Notes under the pieces: model-generated
What the model was told of the DNA's origin: nothing
Database searches by the model: none
The model's input: the letters and a program-made list of their open reading frames with translations, nothing else
Shown here: positions 28,224 to 36,628 of the stretch, piece after piece
Position numbering within the stretch: the first letter of the stretch is position 1
How the letters are laid out: each line of letters begins with the position of its first letter
DNA from: Lacibacter sediminis
Lineage (GTDB): Bacteria; Bacteroidota; Bacteroidia; Chitinophagales; Chitinophagaceae
Reading direction: 5' to 3'
Length of the DNA stretch: 64,000 nt
Assembly (NCBI RefSeq): GCF_014168535.1
Contig: NZ_CP060007.1
Location: forward strand, 4,402,001-4,466,000
Made by a program: the position numbers and the translations under genes

Positions 28224-28538
28224 ATGAATCCAACATTACGCAACCATGTAGGATATAACGAGGCCGTCCTCGACGATGATGCCAGTTATGAAAAATTTCA
28301 TCGCTGGGCGGATGTTATTGCCGATAAGTTAAAGATCTCCTTTACCAAGAAGCTTGATGATTTTGAAGCGCTGTATTGGGATTTCATTTACAAAGGCACT
28401 GCCCTTACACTCAGTTTCAACATTTTCAATGGTATTTCTGTTTTTCCATCACTGGAAGAAAAGAGTGAGCATTTTGAAAATGCGGCTATTGCAGAGTTGG
28501 TTGATGCGTTGAAGGATGCTGATCCGGGTGAAGCTTAA
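28224..28538 (+). CDS. Conserved-looking small acidic protein, function unknown
   Basis: This 104-residue soluble protein shows an alpha/beta pattern: a helical N-terminus (YEKFHRWADVIADKLKISF), then strands rich in aromatics (ALYWDFIYKGTALTLSFNIF NGISVFP), then an acidic helix. There is no signal peptide or catalytic motif. It lies 50 bases after the lipoprotein gene and is probably part of the same transcript. I do not recognise the family with confidence. Confidence 0.7.
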   Translation: MNPTLRNHVGYNEAVLDDDASYEKFHRWADVIADKLKISFTKKLDDFEALYWDFIYKGTALTLSFNIFNGISVFPSLEEKSEHFENAAIAELVDALKDADPGEA

Positions 28539-28596
28539 ATCATAGGTTAACCCATATTGAAGTAACTATTAAGAAGCAGAGAAGATGAAATGCGGC

Positions 28597-29526
28597 TTAG
28601 TAGTTTTTTTTTGTCTCAATAGTTGCCAATATTCCACAATAGCTGATATAACGCAGGGGGTGAATTTCCTCTTTTGCCACTGCTGCTTTTACTGCACAGC
28701 CGGGTTCTTCCAAATGAAGACAGTTGTTGAATTGACAATCGTTGATGAGTACCCGCATTTCAGGAAAATAATGTGAAAGCTCCTGCCTGCTGATATCCAC
28801 CAAACCAAATTCCTTTACACCGGGTGTGTCAATGATCTTGCCACCAAATGGCAGATCAAACATTTCTGCGAAGGTGGTAGTGTGCATCCCTTTTCCACTC
28901 CAGCCGCTTACTTCCTCGGTACGTAACAATAGATCAGGCATCAATGCATTGATGAATGTTGATTTACCTACACCAGAATGTCCGCTTAACAAGGTTACTT
29001 TATCTTTCAATGCGGTTTTGATATCATCAATTCCCAAACCGGTTTCCATGGAAGCAAGTATAACCTTATAGCCAACTGTTTCGTACATCTGTTTCCAGTC
29101 TTCAAACTGCGCCTGTTCTTTTTTCTTATAAACATCTGCTTTATTAAATACGATCACACTTGGAATATGATAGGCTTCCGATGCAATGAGAAACCGATCA
29201 ATAAATCCCTGTGATGTTCGTGGCTCCTTTAATGTTGCGAACAACAAACTTTGATCGAGATTAGAAGCAATGATATGGTGATGGTGTTTGTTAGCCGGAC
29301 TTTGCCGGTTGATGTAGTTTCGGCGATCTGCAATAGCGGTGATCATAACCGTTTGTTCCAGATCATTTTCCATTTCAACCTCTACTTCATCGCCCACAGA
29401 AATTGGATTGGTGGAAGTGAAGCCATCAATTTTGAATTTCCCTTTGATACGTGCCTGTACGATCTTTCCTTCTTCTGTTTTGGCAACATACCAACTACCT
29501 GTCGATTTATAAATGAGGGCTTTCAT
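28597..29526 (-). CDS. rsgA: Ribosome-assembly GTPase RsgA
   Basis: This 309-residue circularly permuted GTPase helps mature the 30S ribosomal subunit. The G motifs come in the order G4 (FNKAD, 128-131), G1 (GHSGVGKST, 182-190), G2 (HTTT, 215-218) and G3 (DTPG, 233-236), as expected for this family. An OB-fold precedes them and a zinc-knuckle follows (NDCQFNNCLHLEEPGCAVK). The start at 29526 (MKALIYKSTGSWYV) matches the family; the in-frame ATG at 29556 adds ten residues. Confidence 0.97.
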   Translation of the reverse strand: MKALIYKSTGSWYVAKTEEGKIVQARIKGKFKIDGFTSTNPISVGDEVEVEMENDLEQTVMITAIADRRNYINRQSPANKHHHHIIASNLDQSLLFATLKEPRTSQGFIDRFLIASEAYHIPSVIVFNKADVYKKKEQAQFEDWKQMYETVGYKVILASMETGLGIDDIKTALKDKVTLLSGHSGVGKSTFINALMPDLLLRTEEVSGWSGKGMHTTTFAEMFDLPFGGKIIDTPGVKEFGLVDISRQELSHYFPEMRVLINDCQFNNCLHLEEPGCAVKAAVAKEEIHPLRYISYCGILATIETKKNY

Positions 29527-29551
29527 GCAATGCAAAGAAAAGTGATTATTT

Positions 29552-29587
29552 GCCACTAAGACGCAAAGTCGCTAAGAAACACGAAGG
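29552..29587. repeat. Intergenic repeat related to 25968-25991
   Basis: GCCACTAAGACGCAAAGTCG followed by CTAAGAAACACGAAGG resembles the short repeat beside the aminotransferase gene. It lies just upstream of rsgA in a 130-base gap that is otherwise AT-rich and featureless. Confidence 0.4.
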
Positions 29588-29656
29588 ATAAATGTTGTTT
29601 GTGAAGGATAGAATATGTTCTTGTAAAGCTCCTGTATTCCGTGCCTCCGCGGCATA

Positions 29657-30661
29657 TCAAGGAAACTTCCGCAGCACTTTATAACGCAACCATGCTTCAA
29701 TTAATAACAGCACAACAACTGCAATTGCAAATGGATAGAATTCTTCTTTGTACCGGGAGAATGTACTTGTTTCAATTTTCGATTTCTCTAACTTATCAAT
29801 ATCTGCGTAAATCTGGCTGAGACTTTCGTTATCCTTTGCACGGAAGTAACTGCCCCCTGTTTCATTGGCAATTTCACGAAGCAGTTTTTCATCAATATTT
29901 ACTTTTTCCATGGTCCGTACAACACCGCCAGTTGTCTGCTGTGGTAAAGCTGCAAAGCCTTCCGTACCCATACCAATGGTGTACACTTTCACCTGGTATG
30001 CTTTGGCAATTTCTTTGGCGGTACTTGGGGGAATCAATCCGCCGTTATTCTCACCATCGGTTAACAAAATCACCACTTTACTTTTCGACTCACTTGTTTT
30101 TAATCGCTCCACACTTGTAGACAACCCTGATCCGATAGCCGTACCATCCTGCAAAATTCCGCTCCGTACCGCATAGATCTGACTTTTGAGTGCAGCATAA
30201 TCAGTAGTTGGCGGACATTGTGTAAATGATTCGCCAGAGAAAATTACCAACCCAATACGATCTGTTTTTCTTGCATCAACAAAATCAGATGCTACCTTTT
30301 TCATTGCTTCCAACCTGTTTGGACTGAAATCTTCTGCCAGCATACTACCACTTACATCCATGCAAAGAATAATATCGATGCCCTCACCTTCTACACGTTC
30401 TTCACTGCTTCTTGTTTGCGGACGGGCAATAGCAACAATGAGCAATGCAAGTGAAAATAAACGAAGAACAAAAGGCAAATGACGTAGTACATTTTTTGAG
30501 CTTCCTGTTTTGCGATATATCCCTAATGATGAAACTGTAACTGATGAAGAGGATTTTTTATGACTGATGATATACCAAACGATCAACAGCGGCAACAATA
30601 AAAGTAACCACAACAGGTAAGGATATGCAAATACAATATGTTGATACCACTCGTTAAGCAT
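29657..30661 (-). CDS. batA: BatA-like VWA-domain membrane protein
   Basis: This 334-residue protein has two N-terminal membrane segments (about 13-33 and 63-80), a von Willebrand A domain with the metal site DxSxS (Asp102, Ser104, Ser106 in CMDVSGSMLAE) and a C-terminal membrane helix. Bat proteins work with MoxR ATPases and are linked to oxidative or envelope stress in Bacteroidota. It overlaps the BatD-like gene by 8 bases and is the last gene of the operon. A BatB paralogue and the TPR gene batC, often next in other genomes, are not present. Confidence 0.9.
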   Translation of the reverse strand: MLNEWYQHIVFAYPYLLWLLLLLPLLIVWYIISHKKSSSSVTVSSLGIYRKTGSSKNVLRHLPFVLRLFSLALLIVAIARPQTRSSEERVEGEGIDIILCMDVSGSMLAEDFSPNRLEAMKKVASDFVDARKTDRIGLVIFSGESFTQCPPTTDYAALKSQIYAVRSGILQDGTAIGSGLSTSVERLKTSESKSKVVILLTDGENNGGLIPPSTAKEIAKAYQVKVYTIGMGTEGFAALPQQTTGGVVRTMEKVNIDEKLLREIANETGGSYFRAKDNESLSQIYADIDKLEKSKIETSTFSRYKEEFYPFAIAVVVLLLIEAWLRYKVLRKFP

Positions 30662-31547
30662 CTGGTTTCAATTCTTTTTCTGATTGTTTGATGGTTGTTT
30701 CCATGCGTTCAATTGTTTGCAGGCATTCATCTTTTGGTGCAGCGAACTTTGCAAACTTTACAGCGTCGCCTAAGCGAAGTGTCTGTATGATGTTGATAAG
30801 CGTTTCATTCAATACATAAGGTTTCAACTGCATCGCAAGTTCATCCGTTGTTAAACTTGTAAATGGCTGCTGAAGTTTGCGTTCGTAATAACGCTTCACA
30901 GCAAGCGACAGATCTGATAAATTTTTCTTCTGTATAAGTTGTGTTTCCCATTCTTCGCCTTTCAATCTTTTTGTTGTGATGAGGAAATCTTCCAGTGGCG
31001 TATTTGCCGATTCTTCAATCACAGTACTGATCTTTTTCTTCTTCCATCTTCTGAATAAAATCATCAACCAGATCAACGCAAGAACAGCAGCCGCCGCCAC
31101 CGCATAACCGATCCATGCTTCACCGGCATTTACATCAATGATGGGTTTTACATCGTTCAGCAACTGGTTACCTGTTGTATCGTATTCGATCAATATCTCC
31201 TTCAGAGGAAACGTCACCAGTTGCTCTTTTCCATTTACGTTTGAAGGGATAACAGCTGTTACGTTTTCAACAGCCCATAATCCACTGTCAAAACTGGTTA
31301 CTGTAATCTCACGTTTCAGCAGATCGGTTGTATCAAATGCTACATATTCGAAATGAGGAATACTGTCAGGGAATTTCCAATGCACTTCTGCATTACGACT
31401 GATGGCTTTTAACTCAAACCTGAGCTTTACAGGTTCGCCAATAAATATCTTTTCTTTTGATGCTGTTACAACAGGAGTTACCTGGGCTATCACAGATAGA
31501 CCCATCATCAAAAAATATACTATAATTAAAAATTCCCGTCTGATCAT
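30654..31547 (-). CDS. BatD/DUF4381-like membrane protein of the Bat operon
   Basis: This 297-residue protein has a signal peptide (MIRREFLIIVYFLMMGLSVIAQ), a periplasmic beta-sandwich (about 25-135: KIFIGEPVKLRFELKAIS), one membrane helix at about 146-166 followed by RRWKKKK, and a cytoplasmic helical domain. This fits the BatD-like/DUF4381 subunit usually found between the DUF58 and VWA genes. Both junctions overlap (4 bases upstream, 8 downstream), so it is translationally coupled in a complex-forming operon. Confidence 0.82.
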   Translation of the reverse strand: MIRREFLIIVYFLMMGLSVIAQVTPVVTASKEKIFIGEPVKLRFELKAISRNAEVHWKFPDSIPHFEYVAFDTTDLLKREITVTSFDSGLWAVENVTAVIPSNVNGKEQLVTFPLKEILIEYDTTGNQLLNDVKPIIDVNAGEAWIGYAVAAAAVLALIWLMILFRRWKKKKISTVIEESANTPLEDFLITTKRLKGEEWETQLIQKKNLSDLSLAVKRYYERKLQQPFTSLTTDELAMQLKPYVLNETLINIIQTLRLGDAVKFAKFAAPKDECLQTIERMETTIKQSEKELKPDA

Positions 31548-32416
31548 CTGCTCCTGTTAATGAAAAATTTCTGTAACACTTTTACATAGTCATCGCCTGC
31601 CCGCATGTGTAACAGATCTGCTCCCGAACGACGGAAGACATCTTTCACATGATCGTTATGCTTGTGAAAATCTTTTTCGTATTCAAACCGCACCAATGAA
31701 CTTGATGTGTCGATCCAACGTTGCTCACCTGTTTCTGCATCAGCTACTTGTAATAATCCTGCATCGGGCAAACGCATATCAAGCTGATCGTAAATTTTAA
31801 TACCGATCACATCATGTTTCTTGCAGGCAACACGCAACGCATCTTCATACCCCTTTCCTAAAAAATCACTGATGAGAAAGCAAATACTTTTTCTACGGCA
31901 CACATTATTAAACATGCGGAATGCATCAATATAATTTGTTTGCTTTGATGCCGCATCATTACTCAGCATTTCACGTACAATATAAAGTGTATGTTGTTTT
32001 GCTTTTTTGGGTGCAATGAAACGTTGCACTTTATCACCAAACAAAATAGCGCCCACTTTATCATTGTTGTTTACTGCCGAAAAAGCAAGCACGGCTGCTA
32101 ACTCCGTTACAAGATCTTTTTTTCGTTGAAGATGTGTACCAAAACTGATGCTTGCACTGTTATCAATTAAAAGGAATACACTTTGCTCACGTTCTTCTTC
32201 AAATACTTTACTATACGGATGTGCATAGCGTGCACTAACGTTCCAGTCAATAAAACGAATATCATCACCAGGCTGGTATTCACGTACTTCTTTATAACTC
32301 ATCCCCTGTCCCTTAAACGCCGAATGATATTCACCAGTGAACATGTGATTGGTGAGCCGCTTGCTTTTGATTTCAAGTGCACGTACCTTCTTTAATATTT
32401 CTTCAGTAGTTAACAA
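31544..32416 (-). CDS. DUF58 domain protein
   Basis: This 290-residue soluble protein contains the DUF58 core YQPGDDIRFIDWNVSARYAHP and a VWA-like fold (VFLLIDNSASISFGT, with a DxSxS metal site). DUF58 proteins are standard partners of MoxR ATPases. It starts 26 bases after the moxR stop and overlaps the BatD-like gene by 4 bases. Confidence 0.94.
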   Translation of the reverse strand: MLTTEEILKKVRALEIKSKRLTNHMFTGEYHSAFKGQGMSYKEVREYQPGDDIRFIDWNVSARYAHPYSKVFEEEREQSVFLLIDNSASISFGTHLQRKKDLVTELAAVLAFSAVNNNDKVGAILFGDKVQRFIAPKKAKQHTLYIVREMLSNDAASKQTNYIDAFRMFNNVCRRKSICFLISDFLGKGYEDALRVACKKHDVIGIKIYDQLDMRLPDAGLLQVADAETGEQRWIDTSSSLVRFEYEKDFHKHNDHVKDVFRRSGADLLHMRAGDDYVKVLQKFFINRSR

Positions 32417-32442
32417 AACCGTTATGGGTTATGGGTTAAGAG

Positions 32443-33444
32443 TTACGGTACTTTCACCGCATTCATTATCTGGCTGATGATCTCTTCTACTGAAATATTT
32501 TCTGCTTCTGCTTCGTAGGTTAAACCGATACGATGGCGCAACACATCAGCAGCAATGGTACGTACATCTTCAGGCAACACATATCCACGTTTGTTGAGGA
32601 ATGCAACTGACTTAGATGCAAGAGCCATATTAATAGAAGCTCTTGGTGAACCACCGTAAGCGATCAATGGTTTCAGGCTGCTTAAACCAACCTGATCAGG
32701 CTTGCGTGTTGCAAATACGATGTCAAGAATATAATTCTCAATTTTTTCATCCATGTAAATGGTGCGTGCAAGATCACGTGCTTCAGTTACTTCACGAATT
32801 GATACGACAGGGTTGATAACCGGCGAAGCGATCTGTTGGGTGTTCTGTCGAATGATCAATTGTTCTTGTTCTTTTGTTGGATAATTAACCACCACCTTCA
32901 ACATAAAACGATCTTGCTGTGCTTCAGGTAACGGATAAGTTCCTTCCTGTTCCAACGGGTTTTGTGTTGCCAGCACAAGGAAAGGTTCTTCCAGTTTGTA
33001 TGTATGTTCACCAATTGTTACTTGGCGTTCCTGCATCGCTTCTAGCAAAGCACTCTGCACTTTTGCAGGGGCACGGTTAATTTCATCGGCCAACACAAAA
33101 TTGGCGAAGATGGGGCCACGACGCACAAAGAATTCATTCTTCTGCTGGTTATAGATCATAGTGCCAATTACATCGGCTGGTAACATATCGGGTGTAAACT
33201 GGATACGGCTGAATTTTGCGTTGATGGCCTGGGAAAGGGTTTTAATTGCCAACGTTTTTGCAAGACCAGGCACACCTTCCAATAAAATGTGGCCATTACC
33301 CAACAGGCCAATCAATAAACGATCGACCATATATTGTTGTCCTACCAATACTTTTCCAACTTCTGCACGTAGCCGGTCGAGAAAACCTCCGGCATATTCA
33401 ATTCTTTCATTCAGGACCTTGATGTCTTCTGCGGTTTTTAACAT
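32443..33444 (-). CDS. MoxR-family AAA+ ATPase
   Basis: This 333-residue AAA+ ATPase is thought to act as a chaperone that assembles or activates VWA-domain partners. It shows Walker A GVPGLAKT (57-64), Walker B VLADEINRAP with Asp120/Glu121, sensor 1 LATQNPLEQEGTYPLPEAQQ and arginine-finger segments. The start at 33444 (MLKTAEDIKVLNERI) fits MoxR proteins; the in-frame ATG at 33474 would add ten residues. It is the first gene of the four-gene Bat operon. Confidence 0.95.
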   Translation of the reverse strand: MLKTAEDIKVLNERIEYAGGFLDRLRAEVGKVLVGQQYMVDRLLIGLLGNGHILLEGVPGLAKTLAIKTLSQAINAKFSRIQFTPDMLPADVIGTMIYNQQKNEFFVRRGPIFANFVLADEINRAPAKVQSALLEAMQERQVTIGEHTYKLEEPFLVLATQNPLEQEGTYPLPEAQQDRFMLKVVVNYPTKEQEQLIIRQNTQQIASPVINPVVSIREVTEARDLARTIYMDEKIENYILDIVFATRKPDQVGLSSLKPLIAYGGSPRASINMALASKSVAFLNKRGYVLPEDVRTIAADVLRHRIGLTYEAEAENISVEEIISQIMNAVKVP

Positions 33445-33640
33445 GTAATCTCGGTTTAGGTTGTGAAAATACAATGCCGTTTGCTTAAGCGAAAATCATT
33501 TTATAAACGGCTGCATCTTAAAATCATTTCCCAACACGCAAAAAGAAGGCCGAATTCTAAAAAAATGAGAGGGAATAGATGGCATGCTAAACAAAGCGTG
33601 TTTCTACTTGCAGTGATTACAACAACAATGCACGAACTAC

Positions 33641-33648
33641 TATCTTTG
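33641..33648 (+). promoter_or_regulatory. Candidate -7 element TATCTTTG
   Basis: TATCTTTG is a perfect TAnnTTTG box. Transcription would start about 7 bases later, at or just before the ATG at 33655, so the downstream gene would have a very short leader or none. The box also argues against upstream start codons at 33463 and 33628. Confidence 0.6.
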
Positions 33649-33654
33649 CGCCCT

Positions 33655-33999
33655 ATGGATGCAGCGAATGATCTCTTTGTAAGGTGGATGAACCTTGAAC
33701 AGAAAATGGTGGAACGTTTTGGAAAAAAACCCGACCTGGAAGCAATTTTGTTCCTGATCGGCGTACAGGAGTTTGGTGAACTAAAAGAAAAATATACCAA
33801 GGAGCAAAAGCAGGACCTGATGCACGTGGCTGTTTGTTCCCTCCTGTCGCAAAGCGGATATTTTGAGTTTGATGACTACGATAAAGATGGATGGCCACAT
33901 TTCAGGCAACTGAAAGCCATGCCCAGCATGGATATGCGTGAGCAGGAGAATTTTATCAAGGATCATGTACTACTCTACTTTGAACAAAAAGGATTCTAA
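33655..33999 (+). CDS. Small conserved-looking protein, function unknown
   Basis: This 114-residue soluble protein is mainly helical (MDAANDLFVRWMNLEQKMVE, KPDLEAILFLIGVQEFGEL, QKQDLMHVAVCSLLSQSGYF) with an acidic middle (FDDYDKDGWPHFRQL). No motif identifies a function. The start at 33655 is chosen because a -7 promoter box lies just upstream; longer versions from 33463 or 33628 would begin before the transcript. Its stop codon touches the ATG of the cyclophilin gene, so the two are probably co-transcribed. Confidence 0.75.
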   Translation: MDAANDLFVRWMNLEQKMVERFGKKPDLEAILFLIGVQEFGELKEKYTKEQKQDLMHVAVCSLLSQSGYFEFDDYDKDGWPHFRQLKAMPSMDMREQENFIKDHVLLYFEQKGF

Positions 34000-34662
34000 A
34001 TGAGACTATTTGTTTTATTGATTTGTTTTCTTCTTTTAGTTGCGGATGCGGGTGCCCGTAACCGTAAGGTGAAAATTATTACAACCAAAGGAACCATTGT
34101 TGTTCAGTTGAGTGATAAAACGCCCAAACACCGTAACAACTTCATCAAACTTGTAAAGCAGCGTTATTATGACGGCATCCTGTTTCATCGTGTTATCAAA
34201 GAATTTATGATCCAGGCTGGTGATGATTCTACAAAGCAATCCATTCCCGGCAAACGTTATGGTAGTGGAGGATTGAAAAATAAAATACCTGCTGAATTTG
34301 ATACGTCCCTGTTTCATAAACGAGGAGTACTTGCTGCAGCACGTGATAATAATCCTGAAAAAGCCAGCAGTGGCAGTCATTTTTATCTTGTGCAGGGAAA
34401 AATTCATACCGACAGTTCATTAAACGACATAGAAGAAAAAAGATTAGGCGGACGAAAACTTCCGCTGAACCACCGGGAAGTTTATAAACAAATTGGTGGC
34501 AGCCCGCATCTCGACCAGAACTATACTGTGTTTGGTGAAGTAGTGAAAGGTATTGAGGTTGTGGATACGATTGCACAGGCAGAGCGTGATCAATTCGACA
34601 GGCCAAAGGAAGATATCCGCATTATTAAAATGAAACTGAAGAAGAAATTTTTATTTTTCTGA
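34000..34662 (+). CDS. Secreted peptidyl-prolyl cis-trans isomerase, cyclophilin type
   Basis: This 220-residue protein has a signal peptide (MRLFVLLICFLLLVADAGA) and so acts in the periplasm on proline bonds of exported proteins. The cyclophilin core is visible as LFHRVIKEFMIQAGD, SSGSHFYLVQG and YTVFGEVVKGIEVVDTI. An insertion of about 30 residues between the FYLVQG strand and the YTVFG strand (SLNDIEEKRLGGRKLPLNHR and following) lengthens a loop. It follows the upstream gene without a gap. Confidence 0.94.
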   Translation: MRLFVLLICFLLLVADAGARNRKVKIITTKGTIVVQLSDKTPKHRNNFIKLVKQRYYDGILFHRVIKEFMIQAGDDSTKQSIPGKRYGSGGLKNKIPAEFDTSLFHKRGVLAAARDNNPEKASSGSHFYLVQGKIHTDSSLNDIEEKRLGGRKLPLNHREVYKQIGGSPHLDQNYTVFGEVVKGIEVVDTIAQAERDQFDRPKEDIRIIKMKLKKKFLFF

Positions 34663-34708
34663 TTGCAGGAAAACAATCAATTTAGCAGCGTTTAAAAACA
34701 ACTACATC

Positions 34709-35086
34709 ATGAATTTTCCAGAGAATCTCCGCTACACAAAAGACCACGAATGGATCAGCTTAGAAGGCAATGTTGCAACAATTGGTATTACTGATTTTGC
34801 ACAGCGTGAATTAGGCGATATTGTTTATGTTGACATCAATACTGTCGGAAAAACACTAAACGCTGAAGAAGTTTTTGGTACAGTGGAAGCTGTAAAAACC
34901 GTAAGTGATTTGTTTTTACCAATCGCCGGTACTATTGCTGAAGTTAACAGCGCTTTGAATGATAAACCAGAAGCTGTAAACAACGATCCGTATGGTGAAG
35001 GTTGGATGGTAAAGGTTACAGTAACCAATCCTGCAGATATTGAGGCTTTGATGGATGCTGCTGCATATGGTGCACTGGTTGCATAA
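34709..35086 (+). CDS. gcvH: Glycine cleavage system H protein
   Basis: This 125-residue lipoyl carrier shuttles the aminomethyl group between the P, T and L proteins of glycine cleavage. The lipoylated residue is Lys63 in GTVEAVKTVSDLF, and the N-terminal YTKDHEWI motif is typical. The other gcv genes are not in the window. The stop TAA shares one base with the ATG of the VanZ gene (TAATG). Confidence 0.97.
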   Translation: MNFPENLRYTKDHEWISLEGNVATIGITDFAQRELGDIVYVDINTVGKTLNAEEVFGTVEAVKTVSDLFLPIAGTIAEVNSALNDKPEAVNNDPYGEGWMVKVTVTNPADIEALMDAAAYGALVA

Positions 35087-35502
35087 TGAAACAACAACTC
35101 CGGAAATATCTTTATACAAAATGGCCGGCCATTATTTGGTCGGTCATTATTTTTTTATTGCTGGTGATGCCACCCATTAACATCGACCAAGAAAAACCAA
35201 TTACGTTTTCCGGGCTTGATAAGGCCATTCATTTTCTTCTGTTTGGAATAATGCTGTGGTTGTGGGGTTACTACCAAAAAACAGTTTCTTCAGCAAGAAA
35301 AAATCCTGTTCTTCAATTATTCTTCATCACCATCGTTGTGATCGCATATGGTATTGCAATGGAATATGTGCAGGATTGGGTAGGTCGTGATTTTGATGTG
35401 TGGGATATGGTAGCCGATGCTGCAGGTGCAATAACTGCTTTCTTCATACTGTTAGTACAAAAAGAAGACCCCGGTGGAAACCGGGGTCGAAACCAAAACT
35501 AA
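35086..35502 (+). CDS. VanZ-like membrane protein with an unusual repeat-encoded tail
   Basis: This 138-residue protein has four membrane segments and VanZ-family residues (DKAIHFLLFGIMLWL, EYVQDWVGRDFDVWDMVADAAG). VanZ of enterococci contributes to teicoplanin resistance, but most family members are uncharacterised. The C-terminal codons (for DPGGNRGRNQN) lie inside a hairpin element that recurs 150 bases downstream, so the native end of the protein has probably been altered or captured. It is translationally coupled to gcvH by a one-base overlap. Confidence 0.88.
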   Translation: MKQQLRKYLYTKWPAIIWSVIIFLLLVMPPINIDQEKPITFSGLDKAIHFLLFGIMLWLWGYYQKTVSSARKNPVLQLFFITIVVIAYGIAMEYVQDWVGRDFDVWDMVADAAGAITAFFILLVQKEDPGGNRGRNQN

Positions 35503-35517
35503 CTGCTTATGAGAAAA
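35467..35517 (+). repeat. Hairpin leader element, copy A
   Basis: The stem GACCCCGGT/ACCGGGGTC encloses a GGAA (GNRA-type) tetraloop and is followed by AACCAAAACTAACTGC and TTATGAGAAAA. The last 27 bases (35491-35517) are identical to those of copy B at 35641-35667, exactly 150 bases downstream. The ATG inside copy A opens only MRKI before a stop. It overlaps the end of the VanZ gene. Confidence 0.75.
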
Positions 35518-35611
35518 ATTTAAATTCAGATTTGTTACACAAAGTTCGGTCAATCACTCAATCCAAACTGTCAGCTACTTGTTAATATTTCCTGAAACGT
35601 TTTGTTTTTAA
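35518..35611. other. Gene-free spacer between the two leader elements
   Basis: No open reading frame, RNA gene or promoter box is convincing in this AT-rich stretch. It may be the remains of a gene that once followed copy A, but I cannot recognise one. Confidence 0.5.
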
Positions 35612-35667
35612 AACGGGTCCCGGTAGAAACCGGGACCGTTAACCAAAACTAACTGCTTATGAGAAAA
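35612..35667 (+). repeat. Hairpin leader element, copy B
   Basis: The stem AACG(G)GGTCCCGGT pairs with ACCGGGACCGTT around an AGAA loop, with one bulged G, and the same 27-base 3' block as copy A follows. Base changes in the stem relative to copy A are compensated on the other arm (CCCC/GGGG against TCCC/GGGA), which suggests that the RNA structure is kept. Confidence 0.75.
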
Positions 35668-35697
35668 TTGACTGCTTTAAAGATCTTGTACATTTAA
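35659..35697 (+). pseudogene. Possible gene remnant or leader peptide after copy B
   Basis: The ATG in copy B opens MRKLTALKILYI and then a stop. The sequence looks like the start of a signal peptide and resembles the MRK- starts of the two SusC genes in this window. It may be the 5' stub of a deleted gene or a short leader peptide. The 187 bases from 35698 to 35884 hold only a small AATCC/GGATT hairpin and no gene. Confidence 0.35.
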
Positions 35698-35884
35698 GAC
35701 GCTAACTGCATTCCAAAGTTTGCTTTCCATCTGTTAAAAAATCCTAAAAGGATTTATCAGCGTCTCAATGCTATATCCCATATTCCGAAAACCATGCCAA
35801 TTGGTTAAATGAAAGATTTATTAACGAATTGAACAGACAAATCGCCCTGTTCAAATAGAGTAGAAATCATTCATTAAAAGTGCG

Positions 35885-36472
35885 TTATCGGGCAAACAGT
35901 CCTTTTACCAGGTCCATCATTCCTCCACCAGCTCCCTGTTGCTGCTGTTGGGCTGCTCCGCCTTTTACCATATTAATAATGTCGTTCATATCGGTATCAC
36001 CATCTCCATCCCTGTCCAATCCTCCTTGGGTAACACGGCTTAACATGCCCTGAAGATCGAGGCTGCTTGTTTTTCCGCCTGTCAGTGAATTGAAAATGCC
36101 TTGCAGATCGAAACTGTTATCGCCGGGATCATTTGTTTTTGAAATAAACTTCTGCAAAACACTAGGCAACAAGCTGTTCACAATACCGCCCGCCTGCCCC
36201 TGATTCAGATTAAATTTCTCCATCAACGATTGAACTGCATTGCCAGAAAGCTGATTGGCCAGGGGGTTGCTCTGTAAATCGCCACCTCTACCGCCCAATA
36301 AGCTGAGTACGTCATTAAACTGTCCGCCTGCCAATGCCTGTTGCAACCCTCCGGAAATATTACTTGTTACTTCTGCTATTGCTTCATCGTTTCTTTCATT
36401 GGGAATATCTGGGTTTTGAATGATTGACGAGCCTGCCTGTTCTTTTACAAGGTTGAAAAGTTGTTCTAACAT
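35885..36472 (-). CDS. DUF937-like protein with a dockerin/EF-hand-type loop
   Basis: This 195-residue protein has no signal peptide. It is Gly/Gln/Asn-rich with amphipathic helices of the DUF937/YidB kind (MLEQLFNLVKEQAGSSI, GGIVNSLLPSVLQKFI). At about 151-164 a calcium-binding-like loop DRDGDGDTDMNDI is present, followed by a QQQQQ run and a hydrophobic C-terminus (GMMDLVKGLFAR). The function is unknown. It is separated from the next minus-strand gene by a terminator. Confidence 0.75.
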   Translation of the reverse strand: MLEQLFNLVKEQAGSSIIQNPDIPNERNDEAIAEVTSNISGGLQQALAGGQFNDVLSLLGGRGGDLQSNPLANQLSGNAVQSLMEKFNLNQGQAGGIVNSLLPSVLQKFISKTNDPGDNSFDLQGIFNSLTGGKTSSLDLQGMLSRVTQGGLDRDGDGDTDMNDIINMVKGGAAQQQQQGAGGGMMDLVKGLFAR

Positions 36473-36577
36473 AGTTATTTGCTTTAGTAGATAAGAGTAT
36501 CAAATTACATGAAAAGAAAATTGAATGCAAGCAATCTATGTAATTTTTTTCTTATGTTTAGTTCCACTTAGAAAACA

Positions 36578-36604
36578 AAAGACCCGGATACTCTCCGGGT
36601 CTTT
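36578..36604 (-). terminator. Intrinsic terminator of the metalloprotease gene
   Basis: AAAGACCCGGA pairs with TCCGGGTCTTT around a five-base loop; on the minus strand it is followed by TTTGTTTTC. It lies 25 bases after the stop of the gene ending at 36629. Confidence 0.88.
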
Positions 36605-36628
36605 ATTTATAGTAATTAAGTTAGCTGG

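Noticed and set aside
35881..36480. Tandem repeat or toxin-like protein because of the Gln/Gly-rich tail
   Set aside because: The QQQQQ/GAGGG run is short, and the rest fits a DUF937-like helical protein. No antitoxin or immunity gene is adjacent.
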